A stretch of DNA of 24,466 nt from DATBAK01 sp036787815 (GCA_036787815.1 DAIQOP010000021.1:1-24466), one strand, 5' to 3'. Positions 1-7,893 are shown, counted from the first letter of the stretch. The notes: a model not told the origin generated them from the letters alone. Numbers and translations: made by a program.

Positions 1-2
1 CG

Positions 3-1547
3 AAGCGCGACCTGCCGATCACCTACGACGAGGCGAAGGCCGCGGGCACCGTCGGCAACTACACGTGGCAGGCCAGCTGCGACACGACCACCGGGCGTGT
101 CGCGATCCCCATCCTGCAGAACGCACCGTGCGTGCCGGCCTTCACGGGTGCGAACGGCGGTGCGACCGCGCCGGGTGTGACCGGGAGCACCATCACGATC
201 GCGTTCTACGTGCCCAAGCCCGACCCGCAGACCGACGCGCTCACGAGGGCCGTCGGCGCGTACGACAGCCCCGAGCAACAGATTCAGGGGGCGCGCGACT
301 ACATCGCGATCTTCGCCGCGACGCACGAGCTCTACGGCCGCAAGATCAAGCTCGTGCTGCTGCACGGCACCGGTCTTGCGACCGACGCGACGGCAGCGCG
401 CGCCGACGCGATCAAGGCCGCGTCCGAGCTGCACGCGTTCGCCGTGCTCAACGGCCCGACGCAGACCAACGCGTTCGCCGACGAGCTGACCTCACGCGGG
501 GTCATGTGCATCGGCATGTGCCTCATCGCGCAACCGCAGGGGTTCTACGCCTCGCATCCCGGCCTGTTCGGCGTCGCCCCGCTGCCCGAGCAGCCGGTCG
601 AGGCCACGATCGAGTTCGTGAAGAAGCAGCTCGAGGGGAAGAACGCCGTCTACGCGGGTGACGCCACGCTGCGCGCCGAGAAGCGGAAGTTCGCGCTCCT
701 CACCTACGACACGCCCGACGGTCAGTTCAAGCCCGTCTGGGACGAGTTCGAGAAGTCGATGCGCGACGCGGGCATGCCGTTCACGACCCACGTCTCGTAC
801 TTCCTCGACCTCACGAAGGCGCAGGACGACGCCCGGACGATCGTCACCAAGCTCAAGGCGTCGGGTGCGACGTCGGTGATCTTCAGCGGCGATCCGTTGC
901 TCCCAAAGTACTTCACCGCCGAGGCGACGAAGCAGAACTACCACCCCGAATGGATCATCTCGGGAACGGTCTACGCCGACACCGACGTGTTCGCGCGCAG
1001 CTACGACCAGAGCCAGTGGGCGCACGCGTTCGGCATCGGGATCGTCGGCGCGCAGTCGCCCGAGGCCCAGCACGACGACTACCAGCTGCACGAGTGGTGG
1101 TTCTCGAAGCCGCCGCCCAACATCAACACGACCGGCATCGTCGCCGGCGACGTGAACCTGTTGTTCACCGGCATCCAGCTGGCCGGACCGCACCTCACGG
1201 TCGCGAACTTCACCTCGGGGATCCGGAACCGTCCGGTGCCGCCCGAGTCGCCCAACGGCCTCCGGGCGATCTACACGTACGGGAACCACGGCCTGTGGCC
1301 GGGCACCGATTACGGAGGCCTCGACAACCTCAACCTCATTTGGTACGACCCGACGGCCGTGGCGTTCGACGAGACCGGCAACAAGGGAACCGGGAGCTAC
1401 CGGTTCGTCGACAACGGCCGCCGGTTCCTCCCGGGCCATTGGCCGACCACGCCGATCAAGCTGTTCGACCCGACCGACACGATCACGCAGTTCACGTCGG
1501 TTCCGCCGGAGCTCCAGGCGAAGCAGTACCCGAAGCCGACGCACTGA
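3..1547 (+). CDS. ABC-type branched-chain amino-acid-like substrate-binding protein (5' partial)
   Basis: The reading frame is open from the window edge to a TGA at 1545-1547, so the N-terminus and any signal peptide lie outside; about 514 residues are visible. A GTG at 132 is in frame but lies inside the protein, so it is not taken as the start. The segment beginning TGSTITIAFYVPKPDPQ, followed by a YIAIFAATHELYGRKIKLV stretch, matches the first lobe of type-1 periplasmic binding proteins of the Leu/Ile/Val family, here in the long form common in actinobacteria. These proteins sit outside the membrane and hand a ligand (amino acid, amide, fatty acid or other) to an ABC permease; the ligand cannot be read from the sequence. 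No permease or ATPase gene is in the window. The next gene is convergent, 20 bp away, and I see no hairpin terminator between them. Confidence 0.8.
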   Translation, partial: KRDLPITYDEAKAAGTVGNYTWQASCDTTTGRVAIPILQNAPCVPAFTGANGGATAPGVTGSTITIAFYVPKPDPQTDALTRAVGAYDSPEQQIQGARDYIAIFAATHELYGRKIKLVLLHGTGLATDATAARADAIKAASELHAFAVLNGPTQTNAFADELTSRGVMCIGMCLIAQPQGFYASHPGLFGVAPLPEQPVEATIEFVKKQLEGKNAVYAGDATLRAEKRKFALLTYDTPDGQFKPVWDEFEKSMRDAGMPFTTHVSYFLDLTKAQDDARTIVTKLKASGATSVIFSGDPLLPKYFTAEATKQNYHPEWIISGTVYADTDVFARSYDQSQWAHAFGIGIVGAQSPEAQHDDYQLHEWWFSKPPPNINTTGIVAGDVNLLFTGIQLAGPHLTVANFTSGIRNRPVPPESPNGLRAIYTYGNHGLWPGTDYGGLDNLNLIWYDPTAVAFDETGNKGTGSYRFVDNGRRFLPGHWPTTPIKLFDPTDTITQFTSVPPELQAKQYPKPTH

Positions 1548-1567
1548 GGCGGGCGGCACCCGACGAT

Positions 1568-2224
1568 TCAGACCGTGCGCACCCAGCCCCCGCCGTCGAC
1601 GTGCCGGCGCACGATGCGCGCGGGCACGCCGGCGACGACACAGCGATCGGGAACGTCGTCGGCGACGACCGCGCCGGCTGCGATCACGACGTGCTCGCCC
1701 ACGTGCACGCCGGGCAGCACGACGCACCCGTGGCCGAGCCAGCTCCCCGAACCGATCGACACCGGCGCGTTGTGCCACATCTGGGTGCCGATCGGCAGCG
1801 AGAGGTCTTCGTAGCCGTGGTTCTGATCGGTGATGTACACGTAGTGGCCGGTCCAGATGTCGTCGCCGATCTCGATGCGCTCGTGCCCGACGATGCCGAT
1901 CCCCTTCCCGAGCGTGCAGCGATCCCCGATCGTGATGATCGGGTCGCCGCGCACGTCGGCGTGCATGGGCATACCCGCGCTGAGTGACGCCAACGGACCG
2001 ATCGAGGTGCGCTGCCCGATCGAGATGCGACCCTCACCGAAGATCACGCTCGGCGGGAACCCGATCATGCTGCCGTCGCCGAACGAGTTGAACCGGCGGG
2101 CCGCACGATGGCGGGGGCCGACGGCACCGGCGCGCACGGTCGCGCTCCAGGCGCTGTGCACGATGTCGGCGCGCCAGGTCGCGAGCTGATCGCGCGCCCG
2201 CTGGAGCGGGTCGGTGGGAGTCAC
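1568..2224 (-). CDS. Left-handed beta-helix (hexapeptide repeat) acyltransferase
   Basis: The 218-residue protein has a roughly 60-residue N-terminal extension and then many hexapeptide repeats (ISIGQRTSIGPLASLSAG, ITIGDRCTLGKGIGIVG, VHVGEHVVIAAGAVVADDVP) ending in the usual AGVPARIVR. This is the architecture of the WbbJ/maltose-acetyltransferase type, which moves an acetyl or other acyl group from CoA to a sugar or related acceptor. His136 in DQNHGYED fits the catalytic histidine of that family. The GTG start at 2224 is chosen because a TAGCGT box lies 7 nt upstream and the homologous-looking region begins just after it; the frame stays open further upstream, so this is not certain. It is divergent from the binding-protein gene at 2264 with 39 bp between starts. 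The true acceptor is unknown; envelope polysaccharide is a guess. Confidence 0.8.
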   Translation of the reverse strand: MTPTDPLQRARDQLATWRADIVHSAWSATVRAGAVGPRHRAARRFNSFGDGSMIGFPPSVIFGEGRISIGQRTSIGPLASLSAGMPMHADVRGDPIITIGDRCTLGKGIGIVGHERIEIGDDIWTGHYVYITDQNHGYEDLSLPIGTQMWHNAPVSIGSGSWLGHGCVVLPGVHVGEHVVIAAGAVVADDVPDRCVVAGVPARIVRRHVDGGGWVRTV

Positions 2225-2231
2225 GCTCGGC

Positions 2232-2237
2232 ACGCTA
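2232..2237 (-). promoter_or_regulatory. Putative -10 box TAGCGT, leaderless acyltransferase
   Basis: TAGCGT on the minus strand ends 7 nt before the GTG start at 2224, so transcription would begin at or next to the start codon. No -35 element is recognisable. It is part of a pattern repeated before several genes in this window. Confidence 0.45.
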
Positions 2238-2251
2238 CTTTTCGGGAGCGC

Positions 2252-2257
2252 TACGTT
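2252..2257 (+). promoter_or_regulatory. Putative -10 box TACGTT, leaderless binding protein
   Basis: TACGTT ends 6 nt before the ATG at 2264. There is no Shine-Dalgarno sequence in the gap and no clear -35. It lies back to back with the minus-strand box at 2232-2237, 14 bp apart. Confidence 0.5.
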
Positions 2258-2263
2258 CGGGAT

Positions 2264-3319
2264 ATGGACCACGCGCCTGCTCCCATCCTCGTCGGCCTCC
2301 TCTACGACTTCCCGCAGGGCGATGGCGGTGCGGGGTTCGAAGAGGCACTGCGCCTCGGTCTCGACGACGTCGCCGCGACGGGCCGGCTCGATCGATCCAT
2401 CGAGCTCGTGAGCAGCCACGCGCGCGGGCTGCCGCACGGCAGCGAGCACGCGGTGCAGCGCGGCTTCGCCGAGCTCGACGAAGCGGGAGCGCTCGTGCTG
2501 ATCGGTCCGTCGATCTCGGACAACGCGCTGATCGCGGCACCGTTGTGCGACGCGGCCCGCTTGCCGGCGATCAACTACTCCGGCGGTGAGCGCACCCGCA
2601 GCGAATGGATGTTCCACTACCAGGTCGGCTCGCTCGAAGAGGAGCCGCCGTTGCTCGCGGCGCGCATGGTGGAGCGCGGCCTGCGCAGCGCCGCGGTCAT
2701 CGCCGACCAGTCCCCCGTCGGGCGCCGCTACGCGGAGGCGTTCGAAGCGGCGCGCGGGCGCCTCGGTCTCGACGTCACCGGCAGCGCGGCGATCTCACCC
2801 CTCACCGAGAACGTCGTCGACGTCGTGCGCCGGTTGCGCGCGGGCGGGCCCGACGCGCTCGTGTACTTCGGACTCGGAGTCGCGTCGCGCGCGGTGTCGC
2901 TCGCACTCACCGAGCTCGCCTGGGACGTACCGGTCCTGGCCAACTCCGCGCTCATGTTCGGCTACGTGCGCCCCGACTGGCGCGACGGCTTCCGCGGCTG
3001 GGAGTACGTCGACACGATCGCCGACGACAACCCGACGCGTGCCGCGCTGCGGGAGCGGTCGCCGCGCGCGGCCGGCGGGCCGGTCGGCTGCGCGGCGTAC
3101 GACATGGGCCGCCTGGTCGGTGAAGCCGTCGCCCGCAGCGACCACCTCACCCGGGCGGGCATCGCCGAGGGGCTGCGCCGGGTGAAGCTGCTCCCCGCGA
3201 CGAGTGGGCACGTCGGCACCATCATGGGCTTCGGCGTCTACGAGCACGCGGCCCTCAAGGGCCCGTACCTCGTGCTGCGCGAGTGGCGCGACGGCCGCAG
3301 CGTCCAGGTCGCCACCTGA
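2264..3319 (+). CDS. Type-1 periplasmic-binding-fold protein without visible signal peptide
   Basis: The 351-residue protein starts MDHAPAPILVGLLYDFPQ and goes straight into the first beta strand of a Leu/Ile/Val-binding-protein fold. The second lobe is visible at RSAAVIADQSPVGRRYAEAF, DALVYFGLG and VPVLANSALM. ABC-transporter binding proteins normally begin with a signal peptide or lipobox; none is visible here, and the ATG at 2264 is supported by a TACGTT box 6 nt upstream. The frame is open back to 2108, but that part overlaps the divergent acyltransferase gene and has no signal-like stretch. The protein could be a cytoplasmic ligand sensor of the AmiC kind or a binding protein that lost its export signal. 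No permease, ATPase or regulator is adjacent. The fold assignment is good; the role is unknown. Confidence 0.75.
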   Translation: MDHAPAPILVGLLYDFPQGDGGAGFEEALRLGLDDVAATGRLDRSIELVSSHARGLPHGSEHAVQRGFAELDEAGALVLIGPSISDNALIAAPLCDAARLPAINYSGGERTRSEWMFHYQVGSLEEEPPLLAARMVERGLRSAAVIADQSPVGRRYAEAFEAARGRLGLDVTGSAAISPLTENVVDVVRRLRAGGPDALVYFGLGVASRAVSLALTELAWDVPVLANSALMFGYVRPDWRDGFRGWEYVDTIADDNPTRAALRERSPRAAGGPVGCAAYDMGRLVGEAVARSDHLTRAGIAEGLRRVKLLPATSGHVGTIMGFGVYEHAALKGPYLVLREWRDGRSVQVAT

Positions 3320-3372
3320 CGGCCCGCCCCCGCCGAGTTTCGCTGTCACACCCTCCTGCGACACTGCGGTCG

Positions 3373-3378
3373 TAGGCT
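3373..3378 (+). promoter_or_regulatory. Putative -10 box TAGGCT before small ORF
   Basis: TAGGCT lies about 63 nt before the ATG at 3442. If used, it would give a leader of about 55 nt carrying the hairpin at 3403-3418 and a GGAAGGA Shine-Dalgarno-like stretch. No -35 is evident. Confidence 0.3.
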
Positions 3379-3402
3379 GGTGAATGACACCGATGTGATT
3401 CG

Positions 3403-3418
3403 GGTCCCGGGAGGGACC
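3403..3418 (+). other. GC-rich hairpin in the leader of the small ORF
   Basis: GGTCCC (3403-3408) and GGGACC (3413-3418) are perfect complements around a GGGA loop. A further GGTCC follows at 3421-3425. There is no T-run, so it is not a typical terminator, and it does not match a riboswitch class I recognise. Confidence 0.4.
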
Positions 3419-3441
3419 GGGGTCCGGAAGGATGGTCGGCG

Positions 3442-3804
3442 ATGGATTTCGAGGCGTGCGAGGCGTTCAGGACCGCGATCGACCGCGACGACGAGCCCGA
3501 GTGCGCCCGCTGCGGGCCCCTCGCCGAGGAACACGCCGAGGAACACACGCCGGCCGACGCCCTGGGTGACCCGGCTCCCCCGTCGCGCCGGCCACCCCAC
3601 CCCCGGACGCCCCGCCCCCGTCCGCAAGGCCTCCTGAGCAGGCGATCGGTCAGGCGGTCCGGTCAGGCGGAGCGCTTGGTGCGGGTGGCCGTCTTCTTGG
3701 CCGGCGCCTTGGCTGCGGTCTTCGTGGCCTTGGCGGACTTCACGGCCTTCGCCGGCTTGGCCTTCTTCGGAGCGGCCGTGTCGAGGCCGGCCTGGCTCGG
3801 GTGA
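3442..3804 (+). CDS. Doubtful small CxxC protein, running into ku antisense
   Basis: The first 35 residues look protein-like: MDFEACEAF, then an acidic stretch and a CARC (CxxC) motif followed by EEHAEEH, which could bind a metal. A GGAAGGA stretch lies 10 nt before the ATG. From about residue 45 the sequence turns into Pro/Arg-rich low complexity. From 3663 to 3804 it is simply the antisense of the Lys/Ala-rich end of ku, so the 120-residue reading is unlikely to be a natural full-length protein. Either only the N-terminal part is real and the end has been shifted by a small insertion or deletion, or the whole ORF is chance. Without this ORF, 3320-3662 (343 bp) has no gene. I do not recognise a family. 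Confidence 0.3.
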   Translation: MDFEACEAFRTAIDRDDEPECARCGPLAEEHAEEHTPADALGDPAPPSRRPPHPRTPRPRPQGLLSRRSVRRSGQAERLVRVAVFLAGALAAVFVALADFTAFAGLAFFGAAVSRPAWLG

Positions 3805-4586
3805 CGGTCGCGCGCCCCGGCCGCCTTCTCGAGGCTGGCCTCGAGCGCGGCCACGAGGTCGAGCACCTTCGCCGGCGCCTCGGTCTCGGGCTGGGCGACG
3901 ATCTCCTCGCCGGCCGCCTTGCGCTCGACCAGGTCGAGCACCTGCTCCCGGTACTCGTCGCGGAACTTCTCCGGCTCGAACCGGTCGACGGCGAGCGACT
4001 CGATGAGCTGGCGCGCCATCGCGACCTCGCGCTCGCCCACGTCGATGTCCTCGGGGGCGAGTCCTTCGCGGGTGACCACCTCGTCGGAGTAGCGCATGGT
4101 CTCGACGCAGAGCAGCCCGTCGAGGGTACGGATCGCGACGAGGCGCTCCTTCGCGCGGATCACGATGCGGCCGATCGCGACCTTGTTCAGCTCGGTCATG
4201 GCGTCGACGAGCAGCCGGTACGCCTTCTTCCCCTTCTCGTCGGGCACGAGGTAGTACGGCTGCTCGAAGTACACCGGGTCGATCTCGGCGAGGTCGACGA
4301 ACTCCTCGATGTCGATCGTGTGGCTGGCCTTGGGCGCGAGCGACGCGAGCTCCTCGGCCTCCACGACCACGTAGCGCCCTTTCGAGATCTCGTAGCCCTT
4401 CTGGATCCGGTCGGGCGTGACCTCTTCGCCGGTCCGGTCGGAGACCTTCTTGTAGCGGATGCGCGCGCCGGTGCCGGCTTCGAGCTGGTTGAACGACACG
4501 TCGCGGCTTCGGGTCGCGGTCACGAGCCGGACGGGCACCTGCACGAGGCCGAACCCGACCGAGCCGCTCCAGATCGCACTCGGCAC
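3663..4586 (-). CDS. ku: Ku homodimer protein of bacterial non-homologous end joining
   Basis: The 307-residue protein begins MPSAIWSGSVGFGLVQVPVR, the signature opening of bacterial Ku, and carries the Ku core through GKKAYRLLVDAM and DGLLCVETMRYSDEV to about residue 215. Ku forms a ring on broken DNA ends and recruits the LigD polymerase/ligase. After the core comes a VLDLVAALEASLEKA helix (241-255), then a Lys/Ala-rich tail (residues 273-307) like the basic extensions of many actinobacterial Ku proteins, which add DNA binding. The GTG start at 4586 has a GGAGGTGG Shine-Dalgarno sequence about 4 nt upstream. Its neighbour across 117 bp is a LigD-type polymerase domain on the opposite strand, which supports the repair role. 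No ATP-dependent DNA ligase gene is in the window. Confidence 0.95.
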   Translation of the reverse strand: MPSAIWSGSVGFGLVQVPVRLVTATRSRDVSFNQLEAGTGARIRYKKVSDRTGEEVTPDRIQKGYEISKGRYVVVEAEELASLAPKASHTIDIEEFVDLAEIDPVYFEQPYYLVPDEKGKKAYRLLVDAMTELNKVAIGRIVIRAKERLVAIRTLDGLLCVETMRYSDEVVTREGLAPEDIDVGEREVAMARQLIESLAVDRFEPEKFRDEYREQVLDLVERKAAGEEIVAQPETEAPAKVLDLVAALEASLEKAAGARDRHPSQAGLDTAAPKKAKPAKAVKSAKATKTAAKAPAKKTATRTKRSA

Positions 4587-4649
4587 GCCGCCACCTCCGT
4601 CGAACGCGGGCCCTCGACTACGTTCGGCCGAGGATGAGGAAGAGCTCTC

Positions 4650-4655
4650 ATTCTA
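4650..4655 (-). promoter_or_regulatory. Putative -10 box TAGAAT for ku
   Basis: TAGAAT on the minus strand differs from TATAAT at one position. It would give a leader of roughly 55-60 nt with the strong GGAGGTGG site before ku. A CTGACC at a 19-nt spacing is a weak -35 candidate. Confidence 0.35.
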
Positions 4656-4703
4656 AGGGTTGACCGTTCTCGTAGGTCAGAGTCATCGCTTCGAGGTGCG
4701 CCC

Positions 4704-5615
4704 GTGCCACCCTCCGTCGAGGTCGAGATCGAGGGTCACGTCCTTCGCCTGTCGAACCTCGACAAGGTGCTCTACCCCGACGACGGCTTCACCAAGGGCC
4801 AGGTCATCGACTACTACCGGCGGATCGCGCCGGTGCTGCTCCCCCACCTGCGGGGCCGGGTGCCCACGCTCGTGCGGGCACCCGACGGCGCGGGCGGCCA
4901 GGTGTTCTTCGAGAAGCGCTGCCCCGGCCATCGTCCGAAATGGGTGAAAACGGCGGTGATGGGCAGATACGGGAGGCACGCGGGGTTCGAGGGGTGCGTG
5001 ATCGACACGCTTCCCGCGCTCGTGTGGGTCGCGAACCTCGCCGCCCTCGAGCTGCACACCTACCAGGCGACCACCGACGACCTCACGCGCCCCACCGCGC
5101 TCGTCATCGACCTCGACCCCGGTGAGCCGGCCACGATCGTCGACTGCGCGCGGGTCGCCCTCACGCTGCGCGACACGCTCGCCGTGCTCGGGCTCACCGC
5201 GGTGGTGAAGACGTCCGGCTCGAAGGGCCTGCATCTCTCGGTGCCGCTGAACACACCGGGCGTCACCGACGACGCGACGAAGGGCCTCGCGCTCGCGCTC
5301 GGCCAGCTGCTCGAATCGCGGGATCCGAAGCGCGTCACGACCGTGATGGCGAAGGAGCAGCGGCGCGGCCGCGTGTTCGTCGACTGGAGCCAGAACGACC
5401 GGGCCAAGACGACGATCGCGCCGTACTCGTTGCGCATCCGACCGCGACCGTTGGTGTCGACGCCACTGAGCTGGCGCGAGGTCGAGGCGACCCACGACCG
5501 CGGCGACGCCGACGCGCTCACGTTCGACGCGCCGGCCGTGCTCGAACGGGTGGCGGCCCACGGCGACCTCTACGAGCCCAACCTCACGTTGCAGCAGGAG
5601 CTACCGGCTCTCTGA
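4704..5615 (+). CDS. Stand-alone LigD-type polymerase (primase-polymerase) domain
   Basis: The 303-residue protein covers only the polymerase domain of LigD, with no phosphoesterase or ligase domain. Family landmarks are LSNLDKVLYPDDG near the N-terminus, VFFEKRCPGHRPKWV (68-82), the metal-binding DLD at residues 136-138, SGSKGLHL (171-178), the third acidic residue Asp227 in FVDWSQN, and KTTIAPYSLR (235-244). In bacterial end joining this domain adds ribo- or deoxyribonucleotides at Ku-bound breaks and fills gaps before ligation. All three catalytic Asp positions are present, so it should be active. The GTG start at 4704 has a GAGGTG site about 5 nt upstream. It is divergent from ku. In several actinobacteria the three LigD activities are on separate genes; the matching ligase would have to be elsewhere in the genome. 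Confidence 0.92.
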   Translation: MPPSVEVEIEGHVLRLSNLDKVLYPDDGFTKGQVIDYYRRIAPVLLPHLRGRVPTLVRAPDGAGGQVFFEKRCPGHRPKWVKTAVMGRYGRHAGFEGCVIDTLPALVWVANLAALELHTYQATTDDLTRPTALVIDLDPGEPATIVDCARVALTLRDTLAVLGLTAVVKTSGSKGLHLSVPLNTPGVTDDATKGLALALGQLLESRDPKRVTTVMAKEQRRGRVFVDWSQNDRAKTTIAPYSLRIRPRPLVSTPLSWREVEATHDRGDADALTFDAPAVLERVAAHGDLYEPNLTLQQELPAL

Positions 5616-5627
5616 GCACGCCTGTTC

Positions 5628-5633
5628 TAAGGT
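5628..5633 (+). promoter_or_regulatory. Putative -10 box TAAGGT, leaderless SDR gene
   Basis: TAAGGT ends 7 nt before the ATG at 5641, without a Shine-Dalgarno sequence between. This fits leaderless transcription. Confidence 0.5.
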
Positions 5634-5640
5634 CGGTTGC

Positions 5641-6459
5641 ATGGAGCTCGAGGGCAAGGTCGCGATCGTGACGGGCGCGAGTCGCGGGGTCGGCGCGGCG
5701 ACCGCGGTCGCGTTGGCCGCGGCAGGATGCGCGGTCGCGTGCGCGGCGCGCGCCACCGACGCCGCGCCGCTTCCGATCCCGGGCACGATCGACGAGACCG
5801 TGCGCCGCATCACCGACGCGGGCGGCACGGCGATCGCGGTACCGACGAACCTCGCGAGCGACGCCGAGGTCGAGCAGATGGTGGCCACGACCGTGGGGCA
5901 ACTCGGGCCAGTCGACATCCTGGTGAACAACGCCGCGATCACGTTCCCCGGCGACGTCGACCTGCCGATGAAGCGCTTCGACCTGATCTTCGCGGTCGAT
6001 CTGCGCGCGCCGCTGATCGCGATCCAGTCGGTGCTGCCGTCGATGCGGGCCCGCAAATCGGGGTCGATCGTGAACGTCTCGTCGGTCGCGGCGCTCAACT
6101 ACTTCCCCGGCCTCATGGCGTACGGGATGGCGAAGAGCGCGATGGAGCACATGACCGTCGACCTCGCGGCGCAACTCAGCGACGACGGCATCAGCGTGAA
6201 CACGTTCCGCATCGACGTGCCGGTCGCATCGGAAGGCTTCGTCGCCAACCTGCCCGGCGAGCATCCCGATTGGGAGCCGTCGGAGGTCGCGGCCGAGGGC
6301 ATTCTCTGGATGATCCGGCAACCGCCCGGCTACACGGGCCACAACGACGGCATGGCTCGACTGCGTGCCGACCACGGGATCATGGCGTCACGCGCCGCGC
6401 GCCCCCACACGCAAGCGGCCGGGATCGTCACCGAGACCCACCTTCGTCCGCCGGCGTGA
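5641..6459 (+). CDS. Short-chain dehydrogenase/reductase (SDR)
   Basis: A 272-residue classical SDR. The nucleotide-binding motif TGASRGVG is at residues 11-18, NNAA at 96-99, the catalytic serine lies in NVSS (145-148), and Tyr161/Lys165 form the YxxxK pair. It should oxidise or reduce an alcohol/carbonyl substrate with NAD(P)(H). The Arg at position 15 and no acidic residue at the end of the second strand (CAARATD) lean toward NADP, but weakly. The C-terminus is longer and less regular than usual. The start is fixed by the family's opening MELEGKVAIVTG and a TAAGGT box 7 nt upstream. It stands alone between the polymerase gene and a convergent thiolase, so the substrate is unknown. Confidence 0.9.
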   Translation: MELEGKVAIVTGASRGVGAATAVALAAAGCAVACAARATDAAPLPIPGTIDETVRRITDAGGTAIAVPTNLASDAEVEQMVATTVGQLGPVDILVNNAAITFPGDVDLPMKRFDLIFAVDLRAPLIAIQSVLPSMRARKSGSIVNVSSVAALNYFPGLMAYGMAKSAMEHMTVDLAAQLSDDGISVNTFRIDVPVASEGFVANLPGEHPDWEPSEVAAEGILWMIRQPPGYTGHNDGMARLRADHGIMASRAARPHTQAAGIVTETHLRPPA

Positions 6460-6483
6460 GCGCGCGCCTGGACGGGCAGGCGA

Positions 6484-7683
6484 CTACGAGAGGCGCTCGA
6501 CGATCATCGCCATGCCCTGGCCGCCGCCGATGCACATGCTCTCGAGCCCGAACGTCTTGCCGGCGTCGTCGAGGCCGTTGAGCAGCGTGGTCATGATGCG
6601 GGCGCCGGTCATCCCGAAGGGGTGGCCGAGCGCGATCCCGCCGCCGTTGACGTTGAGCTTGTCGAGCGGGATGCCGAGCTGCTTCGCCGACGGGAGCACC
6701 TGCGCGGCGAACGCCTCGTTGATCTCGACGAGATCGATCTGGTCGATCGTCATGCCCGCGCGCCCGAGCACCTGCGTGCACGCGCCGACCGGGCCGAGGC
6801 CCATGATCTCGGGGTTCAGCGAGCTCACGCCGCTGGCGACGATGCGGGCGAGCGGCGTGATGCCGAGTGCCTTCGCCTTCGTGTCGCTCATCACGACGAC
6901 GGCGGCGGCACCGTCGTTGAGCGGGCACGAGTTGCCGGCGGTGATCTCGCCGTCGGGGCGGAACACCGGCTTCAGGGAGAGGAGCCGCTCGAGGGTGGTG
7001 TCGGCACGCGGGCCGTCGTCCTTGGTGACGACGGTGCCGTCGGCGAGCGTGACGGGAACGATCTCCCGCTCGAAGAAGCCGCGCTCCTGCGATGCGACCG
7101 CGAGCTGCTGCGAGCGCAGGGCGAACTCGTCCATCTCCTGGCGGGTGACGCCGGTGGTCTCACGCACGTTCTCGGCGGTCTGGCCCATCGCGATGTACAC
7201 GTCCGGGAGACCGGGGCCCGGCGTCCACGGCGGCTGACCGCCCTCGCCGCGCTCGCGGGTGCGGGCGCGGGCGTCGTCGAACTTGGGGTTGGCGGGCCCG
7301 CCGTCGGCCATGCCGTTCATGAACCGGCTGACCGTCTCGACGCCACCGGCGATGAACACGTCGCCCTCGCCGGAGCGGATCGCGTGCGCCGCCATGCGGA
7401 TCGTCTGCAGCGACGACGAGCAGTAGCGGTTGACCGTGACGCCCGGGGCGTCGAGGCCGGCGAGGATGGCGGCGACCCGTCCGATGTTCGTACCGGCTTC
7501 GCCGGCGGGCTGGCCGCAGCCCCAGATGACGTCTTCGACCAGGCCCGCGACCGCGGGGACCTTCGCGAGGACGGCCTGGATCACGAGGGCGCTGAGGTCG
7601 TCGGGACGACACTCGACGAGTGAACCCTTGTTGGCGCGCCCGATGGGCGTACGACCGGTGGCGACGATGACGGCTTCGGGCAT
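6484..7683 (-). CDS. Acetyl-CoA acetyltransferase (thiolase)
   Basis: The 399-residue protein is a full-length thiolase. The nucleophilic Cys88 lies in NRYCSSSLQTI, His354 in GGGIALGHPFGMTG, and the second cysteine Cys384 in SMCIGGGQG; NEAF is also present. These enzymes split 3-ketoacyl-CoA in fatty acid degradation or condense two acetyl-CoA. The motifs do not tell which direction dominates; with acyl-CoA dehydrogenases elsewhere in the window, beta-oxidation is likely. The ATG at 7683 (MPEAVIVATGRTPIGRA) is chosen over an in-frame upstream ATG at 7743 because it matches the family start and has an AGGAG site 7 nt upstream. It is a single gene, convergent with the SDR gene. Confidence 0.93.
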   Translation of the reverse strand: MPEAVIVATGRTPIGRANKGSLVECRPDDLSALVIQAVLAKVPAVAGLVEDVIWGCGQPAGEAGTNIGRVAAILAGLDAPGVTVNRYCSSSLQTIRMAAHAIRSGEGDVFIAGGVETVSRFMNGMADGGPANPKFDDARARTRERGEGGQPPWTPGPGLPDVYIAMGQTAENVRETTGVTRQEMDEFALRSQQLAVASQERGFFEREIVPVTLADGTVVTKDDGPRADTTLERLLSLKPVFRPDGEITAGNSCPLNDGAAAVVVMSDTKAKALGITPLARIVASGVSSLNPEIMGLGPVGACTQVLGRAGMTIDQIDLVEINEAFAAQVLPSAKQLGIPLDKLNVNGGGIALGHPFGMTGARIMTTLLNGLDDAGKTFGLESMCIGGGQGMAMIVERLS

Positions 7684-7712
7684 CGAGACTCCTGCGCTCG
7701 GGACGACGGCGC

Positions 7713-7718
7713 AGGCTA
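7713..7718 (-). promoter_or_regulatory. Putative -10 box TAGCCT for thiolase
   Basis: TAGCCT on the minus strand lies 29 nt before the ATG at 7683, giving a short leader with the AGGAG ribosome site. No -35 is recognisable. The rest of 7684-7893 shows no gene or clear structure. Confidence 0.35.
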
Positions 7719-7881
7719 CAACCGCGACCCGCCGGCCCTCCATGTGGGCGACAGCGCGCTCCCGCGGGAACGCACTTGGCGTCTGAGGCGTCAGGAGCGG
7801 CGAGCGGCCGCGGCCCGCATCCTCCGTTGCGCCAAACGGGAGACCACGGAGCTAAGTGGTAACCCGGGCCGCAGCGAGTGC

Positions 7882-7887
7882 GACAAT
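7882..7887 (+). promoter_or_regulatory. Putative -10 box GACAAT before VIT gene
   Basis: GACAAT ends 6 nt before a GTG at 7894, the same spacing as the TANNNT boxes elsewhere, though the first base departs from the pattern. It favours the GTG over the ATG at 7900. Confidence 0.3.
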
Positions 7888-7893
7888 GAAGAC

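Noticed and set aside
1548..1567. Rho-independent terminators between convergent genes
   Set aside because: Neither here nor at the other gene ends did I find a stable hairpin followed by a T-run.
492..1778. Minus-strand frame opposite the binding-protein gene
   Set aside because: Arg-rich antisense shadow without motifs.
3380..3441. Known riboswitch in the leader
   Set aside because: There is a hairpin, but no conserved aptamer core I can name.
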